From positions 558,001 to 622,000 of the forward strand of contig JAJSPD010000005.1 of the NCBI GenBank assembly GCA_021307315.1: a stretch of 64,000 bases of DNA, given 5' to 3'. The notes beneath the pieces were generated by a model. That model ran no database searches, was not told the origin of the DNA, and saw only the letters and a list, made by a program, of their open reading frames with translations. Each line of letters begins with the position of its first letter. Positions within the stretch are counted from its first letter, which is position 1. Below, in pieces: positions 1 through 12,803 of this stretch. The stretch comes from Bisporella sp. PMI_857. Taxonomy: Eukaryota > Ascomycota > Leotiomycetes > Helotiales > Helotiaceae. The translations under genes and the position numbers were made by a program.

Positions 1-821
1 ACAGTGCACAAAGCCTACAGACGGACTGTAAGAGGAAGTCCAAGCTGAAGCCGTTAAGAGTCCGACGTCTGTTGCATCTGGAGTGGTGTCGTGGTCTTCT
101 TCATAACTGCCAACTACGGTACCCCAGAAAGTCAGGGGGTGCGGACCCAACCCAATGAATCGCCAATCCATCAACACCAGAAGGCGAGCCGAAGAAGCGC
201 CCATATTCAATACAGTTCTACCATCTCCTATTTCTCCCTGATCCACTCCTTTAGTTTGTCCATCCCCTTCGCCCTGTATTTATCGAACGATTTTCCTTCC
301 TGTGCACGACAGTCCACCTGCAAGAGAGTGTTTTGCATCTGCAAGTCCCGTGGAACAACGTTTCAGCCCTTGCCTTTCACCAACTGCCATCGACCAGGGG
401 CGGATATCTCTGCAGAGAGCTTTCTCTCACTTTGCTTGCTTTCTTTATGTTTGGAAGCTCGATACTGGAAAGAATATAGGCGGATTGCGCACGGAAAGGC
501 AGTCTGCGGGGAAGTTTGTGAGTTCTGGTTCCTTTACCAAACTCCTTCACCTTTGAAGGAGTGGACATGACTTGTGGCATAATTATTTTGAGTCGCAGAT
601 TCGAGGAACTTTATGCTGACCGGTGTATGAATGTAGAAACCCCCGGATTAGACAGAGAGGTAGCACAGAGACTGGTGGTTTGTCACTGATGTTCATAATG
701 CCATTTGGCTCTTGTCAAGGCACTCAATGATAATTACAGGAATTGGGTCCAGGCCAGGCGCATCCAGGAATAATCGCAAGTTGCGCAATTGAAACGGCTA
801 GCTCGTGGGCCGCAGGTGGCC
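1..821. other. Upstream region of the formin gene, no supported gene
   Basis: No reading frame here resembles a known protein. The open frames at 91-570 and 302-556 are pyrimidine-rich and have no recognisable motif or splice context. The stretch 180-420 is CT-rich, as fungal promoters and 5' leaders often are. It most likely holds the promoter and 5' untranslated leader of the formin that starts at 822. Confidence 0.5.
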
Positions 822-3800
822 ATGTCTACATCAGATAAGACTCGCCAGTCCTCTGGAGGCAAATCATTCTTTTCAAGAAGCAGTAAAAAGGACAAGAAGA
901 ATGTCACCGAGGAGGGCAAATATTCGACTGGAGACTCTGAAAAAGCAAACTCGACTGGATCTCGTTCATCAAGACATCAGCGGGATTCATCGAGTATATC
1001 TGTGGACGGAGCGTTCTCGCCCACTGGCGCGGAGCAGGCTGGCATAAATATGACCGCTGGGGTAATAACATCAATACCATACGACAGTGTAACAGCAGAT
1101 AGTAAGTCACCCATACCGGTAGATTACCTACCAAGAAGCGACCAGATGCCAGCACGACGGGAACCTTTGCCACATCATTTAAATAAAGGCGGAGGAGATT
1201 ATCACCAGTATCCGTCCTTCGATCCATCAAGTTTGGCAAATGGCAGCTCTCACCCTTCTGGACCTCGGCCACCACCAGGGGCTTCTAATATCACCATGGC
1301 TTCTACAGGGAACCGTACCACGTTACAGCAATGGGGACCCAGCAGATCAAGTGTTGCGACCGTAATGACTGCGCACGATCGAGGAACATATGATCCTAGG
1401 TTGATTGGCAACCATACCTCAATGTCAACAGCAAGCCAAAGCTCAAATTATCCGCGAACTTCATACGATCAATCAGATGCGAGCACCGAGTGGTCAAGTG
1501 TTTTTTCTTCTGGGAGTTCGTCTAGGACGGCGATGCCAAGTGCGCCCAGTTTGTACTCAAACAATTCCTTGTCTCCATCACATGTACCAGGAAGAGATTC
1601 GCACCACCGCCTAGTCAAAACTCCATCACATCCACATTCGCCTGGTCTACATTCAATAAGTTCATTCATTGGTGCTGAGCATTTAACTAGGCCATCTGAG
1701 GATAGTGAGGTTGAGAGACTTTTTGCAGAATTGATGCAAAAGCGAGGATGGCATCACTTACCGGACCAAGCAAAACGCCAGATGATGGCGTACCCCGCAT
1801 CGAAGAAATGGACACTAGTTCATCAAGATCGCTTGACGCAGTATCAAGGCGAGCAGAAGCGCAAGACAACGCATCGCCAAACAGGTCAATATGGAACAGC
1901 AATGGAGATGCTGGCAAATGCGGAGGAAGAGGGCACACCCGAGTGGTTTGTGAAGAAAGTCATGGACAATAGCATTTCAGCTAAACAGTTGCAAAGTCTG
2001 GCCGTTAGTCTACGAACCCAGCCTATCGGATGGGTGAGGACTTTTGTAGAATGCCAAGGTCAAGTAGCTCTCACAAATGTACTTGGGAAGATCAACCGAC
2101 GACAAGCTCAAGGCCCTGCACCAGCAGATGGATCCACAAGCGAAAAGGACCTGGACAGAGAATATGATATTGTTAAGTGTCTAAAGGCTCTCATGAACAA
2201 CAAGTTCGGAGCCGATGATGCTCTTAATCATCAACCGATCATTATAGCTTTGGCGACATCCTTGATCTCTCCAAGGCTAACCACCAGAAAGCTTGTCAGT
2301 GAGGTGTTAACTTTCCTCTGCCACTGGGCCGATGGTCAAGGGCATCTGAAGGTCATTCAGGCTATGGACCATGTCAAAAATCTACAGCAGGAAAATGGAC
2401 GGTTTGATGCATGGATGCGTGTCGTTGAAGTTACGGTCGATGGAAGAGGAAAGATGGGAAGTCTTGTAGGAGCAAGTGAGGAAGTCCGTAGTGGTGGTAT
2501 TGGCATGGAGAACCTTCTTATGGAATATGCTGTGGCAACTCTATTTCTCATCAACATGATAGTTGACGCTCCGGAGAGGGACCTGCAACTTCGAGTTCAC
2601 ATTCGTGCCCAATTTACAGCATGTGGTATCAAGCGAATCTTGACAAAGATGGAAGGTTTTCAGTACGACGTTATAGACAAGCAGATAGAACGATTCCGTA
2701 CGAATGAGGCCATCGATTATGAAGATCTCCTTGAACGAGAAAATAGCAGCATCAAGGACAGCATAGAAGGAGAAACGAAGGATTTATCTGATCCAGCTCA
2801 AATCGTGGATGCTATCATGCAAAAAGTGCAAGGCAGCAGAACCCAGGACTACTTTGTATCTGCTTTGCAACATCTCTTACTCATGCGTGAGAACGATGGA
2901 GAGGAGCGTTTGCGTATGTTCCAGCTCGTCGACTCGATGTTAAGCTATGTAGTTATGGACAGGAGACTTCCAGACATGGACTTAAAGCAAAGTCTCAACT
3001 TCACAGTCCAGAGCTTACTTGACAAACTGCACACCGACTCGGAAGCTCGTCAGGCCCTCGATGAGGCTCTTGAGGCCCGCCAACTTGCCGATTCGGCAAT
3101 GGCTGAGCGCGATGAGATGCGCTCACAGATTGAGCTAGGCGCCGATGGGATGGTTGCTAAGTTACAAAGGCAACTAAATGAACAGGCTCAGATCATCGAA
3201 GTCCAGCGACGACAAGCAGATGCTCTGAAAGGTGAGGTGGATAACCTCCAGACGATCCGCGCTAAGGAGGCACAACGGAATGAGCTTGAGACACGTGAAC
3301 TGTATCTGATGCTTCGTGACGCTCAAGATATCGCAGCGTCGAATGCTGCTAAGGGGGTCAATGGCTTGGCAGAGAATGATCCCTCACAAATGAAGGGTAT
3401 CCTTGACCGTGAGAAGCTTATGGAACGCCTTGAGATGCAAATCGAAAGACAAAAGACTCAGTACAAACTTGAAGGCAGGGTCTGGGGCGATGCTGCAGGC
3501 CCTTCTGACAGGCTTAGAGCTCTTCGCGAACAAATGGATGAAGACGGTGATCAAGGCACAGATCTTGGCACATTAAGTGGTCAACCAGGTGGAGTAGCAC
3601 CTAAAGACTTCACGAATAGTATGCTTGGTAGTGTTTCTAGGCAAACCAAGATACCAAGAAAGCCAATCAACTCTCAAGAAATGGTCATCGATGAGGAGGG
3701 TACGATTTACGAGAAACCACGGGTAATTGAGCTTAGGAGGCCGAAACAAGCCCCCGGCTATATGGCAGAGATGGCGGCCAAAACCAAGAAATACGATGCA

Positions 3801-6118
3801 AGCGATGATGAAGATGGTGATGGGGTTACTACAGGTCCTTCACATCCAAGCTTAGAGTCAAATTCTCCAAAAACACCTAGTGATGAAAGCATTCCAAAGA
3901 CAGCTGACTTCAATGGTCCACCTCCGCCCCCTCCACCTCCTTTGCCAATTCCTGGACAAACTCCTGGATTCAATGGCCCTCCTCCGCCACCGCCACCCCC
4001 GATGCCGGGTCAAGATACTGGCTTCACTGGTCCACCTCCCCCCCCACCGCCACCACCTCCTGGCTTTTCTGGCGGGCCGCCTCCTCCGCCTCCGCCAATG
4101 CCTGGCGGAAGTTTGAGTGGTATGCCACCTCCACCTCCTCCTCCTATGCCTGGCAAGATATCAGGCAAGTTCTTGGCAGCACAACCAACTTATAGCGCTG
4201 TGCCAACAATTGGTCTGCCAGTAGCCCGGCCGAAGAAAAAGCTCAAAGCACTGCACTGGGAGAAGGTTGACACTCCTTTAACCACTCACTGGGCCGCACA
4301 TACCCCAACTGCAGCTGAGAAGGAGGAGAAATATGCCGAGCTTTCGCGGAAAGGTGTTCTGGATGAGGTCGAGAAGCTCTTTATGGCCCGAGAAATCAAG
4401 CAGATTGGAAAAGGCGGCAGCAAGAAAACAGACAAGAAGCAAATCATTTCAAGTGATCTTATGAGGACTTTCCGTAAGTTTTCTCCTATTGTACACGAAT
4501 AACACTAATCTATCTAGAAATCTCGCTTGCCAAGTTCTCATCCTACTCTTCTGAGAAGGTTGTCCAGATGATCATACATTGTGATAAGGAAGTCCTTGAC
4601 AACAATGTCGTTATGGAGTTCTTGCAAAAGGATGACATGTGCAACATACCTGAGAACACTACTAAATTGATGGCACCTTACAGCAAAGACTGGACTGGCC
4701 CTGAAGCAAACAAGGAAAGCCGTGAACAAGATCCCTCCGAACTCACTCGTGAAGATCAGATTTATCTTCATACATCATTTGAACTGCACCACTATTGGAA
4801 GTCAAGGATGAGAGCTCTTGCTTTAACACGATCTTATGAGAGTGAATATGAGGAGACTTCAGAGAAGCTGAGGCAAGTTGTAACTGTTGCCGAATCATTG
4901 CGCGACTCAGTTTCACTCATGAATGTTCTTGGTCTCATTCTAGATATTGGAAATTATATGAATGACTCCAATAAGCAAGCCAGTGGGTTTAAGTTAAGTT
5001 CTCTTGCTCGACTTGGTATGGTGAAGGACGACAAGAACGAGTCAACATTTGCAGATCTTGTGGAGCGAATCGTCCGTACACAGTACCCAGAGTGGGAGGG
5101 CTTTGTAGACGACATTGGTGGAGTTGTTGCTGCTCAAAAACTAAACGTTGAACAACTCCAGCAAGATGCTAAACGCTACATCGACAACATCAAGAACGTT
5201 CAAATGTCTCTTGACTCTGGCAATCTCAGTGATCCGAAGAAATTCCATCCTCAAGACCGCGTTAGCTCCATCGTACAGAGGTGCATGAAAGAAGCTCGGA
5301 GGAAAGCCGAACAGATGCAACTTTATTTGGAAGATATGGTACGAACTTACGATGACATCATGATTTTCTACGGCGAGGATCCCGCTGATGAAAATGCTCG
5401 AAGAGACTTTTACTCTAAGCTGGCTGTCTTTGTTACCGAGTGGAAACAATCCAAGAAAAAGAACATAGCACTGGATGTCATTCGCAAACGCAATGAAGCC
5501 TCGATGAAGCGCAAGAATGCTAATCTTAAAGTATCGGGCTCTTCAGATGGCAGTGCCCCTGCCTCGCCTGTATCGACTGGAGCAATGGATACTTTATTGC
5601 AGAAATTACGAGAAGCAGCACCGCAAGCTAGGGACCAGAGAGATCGGAGGAGAAGGGCACGTTTGCAAAATAGACATCAAGTTCGTGTTGCTTCCGGACA
5701 GAAGATACCAGACCCCGACGAGATACCCGAGGCGGAAGAAGTACTTAAAAGCCCTGCGTCGGTCAGTACTGATGGTATTGTCAGTCCGTCCATAATGTCG
5801 CCTAATTCTGAAGACGATATTACTGAACGAGCTGCTTTACTACTTCAAAGCATGCGGAGTGGAGACGCTGCTGATGATGGCGAGAGCGCCCGAAGGTCTA
5901 GGCGACGAGACAATGCGGAAGAGGAACGGAGAGCTAGGCGAAGACGCAGAGAAAGGGCTAATAGTGTATCCACCCCTGTTGGCGAAGGAGAAGATGTGCG
6001 TCCAATATCTGAAGTGCCAGAAGGAGATGAGAATGACGGAGTTGCGCCGCCCACAACAGTAATCAGCCCACCGAGTCCTGAAGGATCGGAGAAGAAGCCA
6101 ATAACCCTGGATGGTTGA
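822..6118 (+). CDS. sepA: Diaphanous-related formin, SepA/Bni1 type
   Basis: Formins nucleate and processively elongate unbranched actin filaments. SepA-type proteins act at hyphal tips and at the septal actin ring. Two exons, 822-4473 and 4518-6118, join across a 44-nt intron (GTAAGT donor, TAG acceptor) to give about 1750 aa, close to the usual SepA length. I start at ATG 822 because the frame is open upstream only from a TTG. Order of parts: Ser-rich N-terminus; Rho-binding GBD/FH3 from about residue 290 (SEVERLFAELMQKRGW); coiled coil around 740-900; FH1 with repeated polyproline blocks at about 1030-1110; FH2 from about 1135 (KALHWEKVD), with the intron falling inside it; DAD-like segment near 1570 (MDTLLQKLREAA then a basic run), which normally folds back on the GBD. 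Family assignment is secure; the exact species role is inferred. Confidence 0.95.
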
Positions 6119-7628
6119 ACGACTTTTTGGGCACGATGATACATTTTATTAATGTCTAATACTTCAATTGCCCCGAGGCCCGAGTCAAGAAGACACGGAT
6201 TTGAAATCTCCTCATGCGACGTATGCTTGCACGGAATGCTAAAGGCGGCTGAATGAGGGACAGGGAGGCATGGGAAGGCTTACGCCCCTTGCATTGTACT
6301 TAAATATTCTCATTGATGCATGATGATGGTTGATGATGCCTATGCTACATAGGAAGCGAGCGACGCCTCAACGCCTTAGACATAAAGGCCATAACATCAA
6401 TGCAAATAACCTAGATTCTCACAATATGTGCCTTTACGGGTTCTAATGTAAAGTTTGTTGATGAATGACTCTAGATGATCAGTCTTACTCTCCTTTCTTC
6501 AAAGGCTGAGTTGAGTTTCATTCTTCCATGCAGCAACACACCTCCCTCCTAGTTTTACAGTAGCTGATAGGGTCCAAAAAAGGTGCATTTTGAATACTTA
6601 TTCAATGACGACAAGATTAAGGAGCTGACCTCTTTTTCTTTAAAGTGATTCATCAACAATGATTCATAAGTACCAAAACTGATATTCACTCTGGCCGAAA
6701 CCAGAGTTTCTCTTTGGCAGGCTCAGCAACCCATCCTCATAATCCTTTATAATCCGAACCCGTTCGATCATTCTAGCTCATGCCATCTACCTTCGTCTAC
6801 GGACTATAGCCTCGTCTCTTTGAGCGTTATCGATGACGAAGGAGTATTATCACCGATATACGTAGATCTAGGCACTTTTGGCCTTATTCATCTATCGATC
6901 CATTTTAATCACGGGCGATATATGTCCCCTTCCTAGTAAGACAGCTTTATGCTTGTCCCATGTTCACTTGAAAATTTGTTATCATATCGGTCTTACGGGA
7001 GCCTTTCTCGAACCCAAACCTCATCAAATATTCTCCATCACTTTACCACTTTACCACCATGTTTCGAGAGACCTTACTGGATCGTAAGTGAGTTCGAGAG
7101 AGAACCGTGTGTGAAGCAATGGTCAATCAATGCAATCATCCTCGAGGATGAATGCGAATGGTCTCTAATTACTTTTGATAATAATCATCATGCAAGGGGA
7201 ATCAAATTGGAGGATAGGCATCTGTTGGCATTTGGATGGAGTCAACCAGTACTAGCAGAAGTTGCGTATATATGTATATAGGTATGCAAGAGTAGCTCAA
7301 TTAGCAGTAGACCAACATTGCGACATAAATTGAAATATGTGAATTAATTTGATTGTAATAACAGATGTTTATGATAGCGTTATTGAATGTCATGTGAATA
7401 TGGGTGTTGTTGGAGGAGTGGGGGCTTGAGAGCAAGCTCAATTTAGCCAGAACGGGAGTGCAAGCTTCCCCCGCTGTGCAAACCAGCGCTGAGCCGAAAG
7501 ATGCATAGTAATGCAGGTACTCCGCTGGTGCAAATGGGCCGATACTTCACTACTTATATATGCTGGAGGTAGGTACCTTTCCCCCTTCCTATTCTCCTAA
7601 ACGTCGTATCGTATCACCCTCATCCATC
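6119..7628. other. Intergenic region, formin 3' end to DUF2264 promoter
   Basis: About 1.5 kb without a supported gene. The frames at 6878-7087 and 6949-7281 overlap each other and show no family motif. The first part should hold the formin 3' untranslated region. The TATATA-containing stretch near 7552-7562 lies about 70 bp before the DUF2264 start and could belong to its core promoter. Confidence 0.5.
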
Positions 7629-9685
7629 ATGGCCGCTACTATTACTGGAAATTTGAAGCAGCTAGTCCTGGGCTACAGTGATATACATCCATTCTCCAAA
7701 GTCAATATATCAGACCGCGCCTCAGTACAAGAACTGCTGAAGACACTGTTGGATCCTCTCAAACCACATTTCTCCCCTTTGAAAGCACGTGTTAGAGTAC
7801 CAGGAGGAACTGCTGTTCGCTTCGACAATACAGCTGCGGAAATTGAGGGAATATGTCGTCCCATGTGGGCCCTTGGGAGTTTGCTGGCGGGAGGAGGTAC
7901 CTATGACGGGACAGAATGGTGGATTCAGGGCCTCAAGTCGGGGACTGATCCTGAGAGTCCTGAATATTGGGGTGATCCAAGGGATAATGATCAAAGGATG
8001 GTTGAGATGTGTCCTCTGGGGTTCACTTTGGCAGTTGCCCCAGTATTTTGGAAATCACTATCTGATAAGGAAAAAGGAAATGTTGAGGTATGGTTGGGTA
8101 ATTCAATTAATGCGAAGAAGTAAGTCTACTAGCCAAGCCTCAGGCGCAGCTACTGACATATCATAGTATGCCAAATACCAACTGGTTGTGGTTCAGGGTA
8201 TTTGCCAATCTGGGCTTGAAGAAAAATGGCGGAAAATATTCGCAAGAGCGAATTGAGCAGGACATCATACACTTGAACTCATTTTTCCGAGGAGAAGGCT
8301 GGTCTAATGATGGACCGGAGGGAATATGGCAACAAGACTACTACAGTGGAAGCTTTGCTATTCAATTCTTGCAACTCTTGTACGCAAAATTAGCAGGCGA
8401 AGAAGATCCTGCCAAGGCAACTGAATTCAAGAAGCGAGCTCAAGACTATGCTCTGGATTTTGTCCACTACTTCGACGAAGAAGGACGCGCCACGCCATTC
8501 GGACGGAGCGTTGGATATCGTTTCGCAATGTCATCCTTTTGGGGAGCCTTAGCATACGCAGACGTAGAATTACCCGCGCCTCTGACTTGGGGAATTGTCA
8601 AGGGAATATTATTGCGGAATCTCCGTTGGTGGCAGACCCAAGAACAAATATGGGGTCCTACCGGCACCCTGACGGTGGGATATTGCTTTCCGAATATGTA
8701 CATGGCTGAAAATTACAATTCTCCGCAAAGCCCCATGTGGGCATGCTTGGCTTTCATATGTCTGGCAGTCCCGGAAAATCATCCATTCTGGACCTCAGAG
8801 GAGGAACCGTACCCCACGGCGCTTCTGGAGAAGACCAAGGCTTTAAAACATCCTGGCCATATAATAAGCTATCTTGGCGGTCATCGAATGATTCTATCTT
8901 CTGGGCAGGCATGCAGCTACCCTATGAAAGGTACTCATGCCAAGTATGGTTCATTTGCATACAGCAGTGCATATGGATACTCTGTGCCTACCGGATGTTT
9001 TACACTTGAGCAATATGCCCTTGCTTCACAGCTCGGGTTATCAGATGATGGGGGAGAAGTATGGAAGACTCGTCGACTTTGTAACGAAGCAATTATCGAA
9101 CTTCATGAAAACAAGCCAGTACTCAAGTCAATCTGGCAGCCTTTCCCAGATGTCAAGATTAAGACATATTTAATTCCACCAGTTGAAGATTCTCCGAACT
9201 GGCACCTCCGCATACACAAGATTGAGGCTGGGCGAGAAGTGATGACTGCAGATGGTTCGTTCGCCATCTGTAATGAGAGAATTCCAGACGGGCGCTACCT
9301 GGATCTCTACGACGCCAACACTAATCAAGGCACACTGCCTAAGATTATTGGCAACTATGATCTCAACACTCCTGAAGGTGGCTCGCCCGGTCCAGATGGT
9401 GCATTCGCAGTATCGAAAGGTGCCGTTGGCATTACATCTTTGGAGTCAGATAGTCAGCGAGTAGCAATGCTCGTCAATGCTGATCCAAACTCGAATATCA
9501 TTGAAAGCAGGACAATCATCCCGACATTGCAGCATACAATCAGAAAAGGCGATACAGTCTGGTATGTGACTGGCATCTTCGCGAAGCCATCAGGACAGAA
9601 TGTACAGCCTCAAACATATCTAGATGGCTGGGAACATCGACCAGCAATTCCAGCATGGATCGCAGAGGAGATATATGCATCTTAA
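7629..9685 (+). CDS. DUF2264 domain protein, probable glycan-active enzyme
   Basis: Two exons, 7629-8119 and 8167-9685, with a 47-nt intron (GTAAGT...CATAG), give 669 aa. The join restores the conserved stretch [18 protein letters not shown], typical of DUF2264. The first third and the later [22 protein letters not shown] region also fit this all-helical (alpha/alpha)6-like family. I start at ATG 7629 (MAATITG) rather than the in-frame upstream ATG at 7560, because the extra 23 residues are low-complexity and the ATG follows a CATC-rich leader. No signal peptide or membrane segment is visible, so it is probably intracellular. From memory, DUF2264 has been linked to a glycoside hydrolase family with glucuronidase activity; I cannot verify that, and the substrate here is unknown. 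A sugar-transporter gene follows on the same strand. Confidence 0.88.
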
Positions 9686-10936
9686 TTATATATATATATC
9701 TGTGTCTGAATCTACTGCAATGCGACATCTTAGTTGAGCTGACCTGACGAGGAAAGTGTCCACGTCTTCCATGCCCAACTAACCACCTTTCCCATTGCAG
9801 ATAGTTGTGCATCTTTCCACCTTGCTGATCGTATTAAAACTGGAAATGTATTACTGTATGCATGGGGGTTGTAACGCTGTCGGTCGTATAGGTTCATTAA
9901 TCATCTTGGTACCACGTGGGCAGGAGATTCTGGTGGCGTTTCTGATTGACTATTTAATTGATCTTGAGGTAGATTGGCTTCTCTAGAGTCAAGCCTGTCC
10001 CAACAACGCTACTATATTTCGTATGATCAGTCTATTGACGGTTCTGTACATGCTGTAGTAGTAGATGCGGCACAATCAATCTTTAGAACCAAGCAAAGCC
10101 AAGTTTGCCAACCAATAAAAGCATTGGTGGATAATCCCCATCTCCAGGCGTCGTTGAAATGCCTCCAGTCTCTCATCTCGATCAAGAAATCTTAAGAAGC
10201 CAAGAAGCTTGTGGTTTACGCCTCTGTTTCCAGTTTGAGCCACACGACCGTGGCATTCAACAGCATTCCTCCACCAGTGGCTCGGGGAGGGGCAGATGCC
10301 CTGTTCTCCATATAGTAGCGCCTGTAGAGACTTTCATCCCTTAGTTCTACCCCAGTTCCGCCTGATGCGGGGATGCTTTGCCTGGGGCCCTTCGCCTCCT
10401 CAACCAAGACCCTGGTACAGGCCTGCTTGGCTGCCTCGGGTACAGTAATGTACGAGCCCCGAGCCCCAGCATCTGTGCCCCCTTAGCATTTGGAAATACC
10501 TCTACTGGTAACCGTAATCTATGCCTGCAACCTGGGCCCCTAGCAAATGCTGGATAGCCTGCCAATTTATCCGGCCACCCAGCTCTATTTGCCTGTATGG
10601 AGCGAGGCCCGAGGTCACTGGAGACTGGAGGAATTTGGGACCCTCAAGATTATCCGCCTATCGAGAGATCATCTGGGGACAAGAAGAGGATGGATGGGTG
10701 GAGAGAATAATCGCCGTTGTTGATAAGAGCTGGCACGCATTGAAGATGAAGCGAAAGGTAGTCTACTTCGCTGATATATCTACCACTGCCGCTCGTGGCC
10801 GGGTTTGCTCATTACACTCCTTGTCACTTCGTGTGCGCGAACGACGTCCTCAGAGCGAGTCACGACGCCTTGATATAAGTACTATCATTCACGTGATACG
10901 GCTTAGTCCCCAACGGTAGACTAGACTGCCAGCAAG
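9686..10936. other. Intergenic region upstream of the sugar transporter
   Basis: About 1.25 kb with no gene I can support. The frames at 10159-10344 and 10521-10919 show no family motif. The stretch 10250-10620 is clearly GC-richer than its surroundings and carries several CreA-type motifs (separate entry). A CACGTG E-box lies near 9913-9918. The region probably holds the DUF2264 3' end and the transporter promoter. Confidence 0.45.
10350..10387. promoter_or_regulatory. Cluster of CreA/Mig1-type motifs upstream of the transporter
   Basis: Three matches to the CreA consensus SYGGRG lie within 38 bp: CCCCAG at 10350-10355 (CTGGGG on the other strand), GCGGGG at 10367-10372 and CTGGGG at 10382-10387. 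A further CTGGGG is at 10673-10678. CreA represses sugar-uptake and catabolic genes when glucose is present, so control of the MFS transporter is plausible. The motif is short and the area is GC-rich, so chance clustering is not excluded. Confidence 0.35.
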
Positions 10937-12803
10937 ATGGGGTTACTTCAACGAATTGTGAAGAATGAGGCGATGAAAAAGGATCCTCCAGAGATATATG
11001 GATGGAGAATTTTCGCCATAACATTTTCTGCTTGCTTTGGTGGTATGCTTTTTGGGTGGGATATTGGAGCTATTGGGTGAGTTGTTCGCCATCTTTAGAG
11101 CTCACAGCACTATACTATTATTTGATAAACAATTGAATACGGACATAGCTGATTATTGGACTAGTGGAATCATTGTTATGCCAGACTTCATGGCGAAATA
11201 CGGCCTAAACTCAGCTTCCGCTGCTGCCACTTTAACAAGCAACATTGTGAGCTCGCTTCAAGCAGGTTGCTTTGTCGGATCCTTGGGGGCATATTACGTC
11301 ACCGATCGCTGGGGACGTCGTCCATCACTCATCGCTGCTGCCATAATAACAATTGCTGGCATCGCGATCCAAGCGGCGTCCAGCGGACATGTTTCAGCTC
11401 TGTATGTCGGACGAGTCGTAGCTGGTGTTGGCGTAGGCGCTGCCAGTATGCTCACTCCACTTTATGTCTCCGAGAATGCTCCAAGAGCAATCAGAGGAGC
11501 ATTGACTGGTGGTTACCAACTGTTCATTGCAACTGGTGTTATGCTTTCGTTCTGGGTCAATTACGTGAGTATTTATTCAATATTTGGACCTATGCATAGT
11601 CGATGGTTGATCAGCAGTTTTATTTTGAAAAACAAATAAACACCCGACTATATTTCGTTGTTTCTCTATTCGCCAAATACTAACAATTAACAAGGGCTCT
11701 TTGAAGAATGGAACTGGGAATATTACATGGCAATTACCATTGGCCCTCCAAGGTCTACCAGCCGTGTAAGGCTGTCTCATCCACTTCTACAAATAGTTCT
11801 AACTCTCTCCAGCTGCCTCCTTATTGGTATCTTCTTCTGCAAAGAATCTCCCCGATGGCTGGCACGACAAGACAACTGGGAAAGGGCAACTGAAGTTATC
11901 TGCCTTGTCACCAATCTCCCCGCAGACCACCCTTACGTAAGGAATGAGCTTGAAGAAATGGCTGAGCAGCTCGAGATGGAACGCCGATTGATTGGCGGTG
12001 CCACCTTCTGGGATCTTCAACGAGAGATGTGGACTATCAAGGGCAATCGCAACCGTGCTCTCATCTCCATCGGCATTATGATCTGTCAGCAGATGACCGG
12101 CACCAACGCTATCAACTACTACTCACCAACCATTTTCAATAATCTCGGAGTAAAGGGCCCGCAGGCAGGACTATTCGCCACTGGAATTTACGGCCTCGTC
12201 AAGATGATCACCTGCATGATATTCCTCCTCTTCGCAGCTGACTCCCTGGGACGTAGACGGTCCTTGCTCTGGACATCCATTGCTCAAGGTTGTGCTATGT
12301 ATGTCATCGGCTTCTACGTGCGCTTCGAGCCACCGATCAAGGGTCAACCGATCCCACCTGTAGGGTACTTTGCTCTGTCCTGCATCTTTTTGTTTGCGGC
12401 GTTTTTCCAGTTCGGATGGGGCCCTTGCTGCTGGATTTTCGTGTCCGAAATCCCAACCGCCCGTTTGCGAGCCATGAATGTCGCCCTTGCCGCCGCTACA
12501 CAGTGGCTCTTCAACTTTGTCGTCGCGCAAGCTGTTCCTCACATGCTCAAAACAGTTGGATCACATGGCTACGGAACATACTTCATATTTGGCAGTTTCT
12601 GCTTCGGCATGTTCTGGTTTGTGTGGTTCTTTGTGCCCGAGACCAAAGGCTTAAGCTTGGAGAAGATGGACGAGATCTTTGGTGTTACTGAGACTTCAAA
12701 GTTGATGGGCGATGAGGAGGCGCATAGCATTGGGTCTGGACCGAAGGTACAGGAGAAGACTGCTCCTACAGTTCATCAGGAGACTGTTGCAAAGACTGGA
12801 TAA
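10937..12803 (+). CDS. MFS sugar/quinate-type transporter
   Basis: Plasma-membrane proton symporter or facilitator of the sugar porter family. Four exons: 10937-11076, 11165-11564, 11695-11765 and 11813-12803, giving 533 aa, normal for the family. Phases agree at each join and restore [23 protein letters not shown] and [12 protein letters not shown]. Family signatures visible: GWDIGAIGG in the first helix; the loop-2 motif [21 protein letters not shown] near helix 5; ESPRWLA before the central loop; [14 protein letters not shown] at helix 7; DSLGRR in loop 8; [13 protein letters not shown] after the last helix. The N-terminus (GLLQR...PPEIYGWR) resembles quinate permease-like members more than classical hexose carriers, but the substrate cannot be read from sequence. 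It follows the DUF2264 gene on the same strand. Confidence 0.92.

Noticed and set aside
91..570. 159-aa open frame before the formin
   Set aside because: No motif, CT-rich composition, overlapping frames; fits a promoter or leader better.
789..821. Extended N-terminus of the formin from 789
   Set aside because: The frame opens with TTG, not ATG; ATG 822 gives the expected start.
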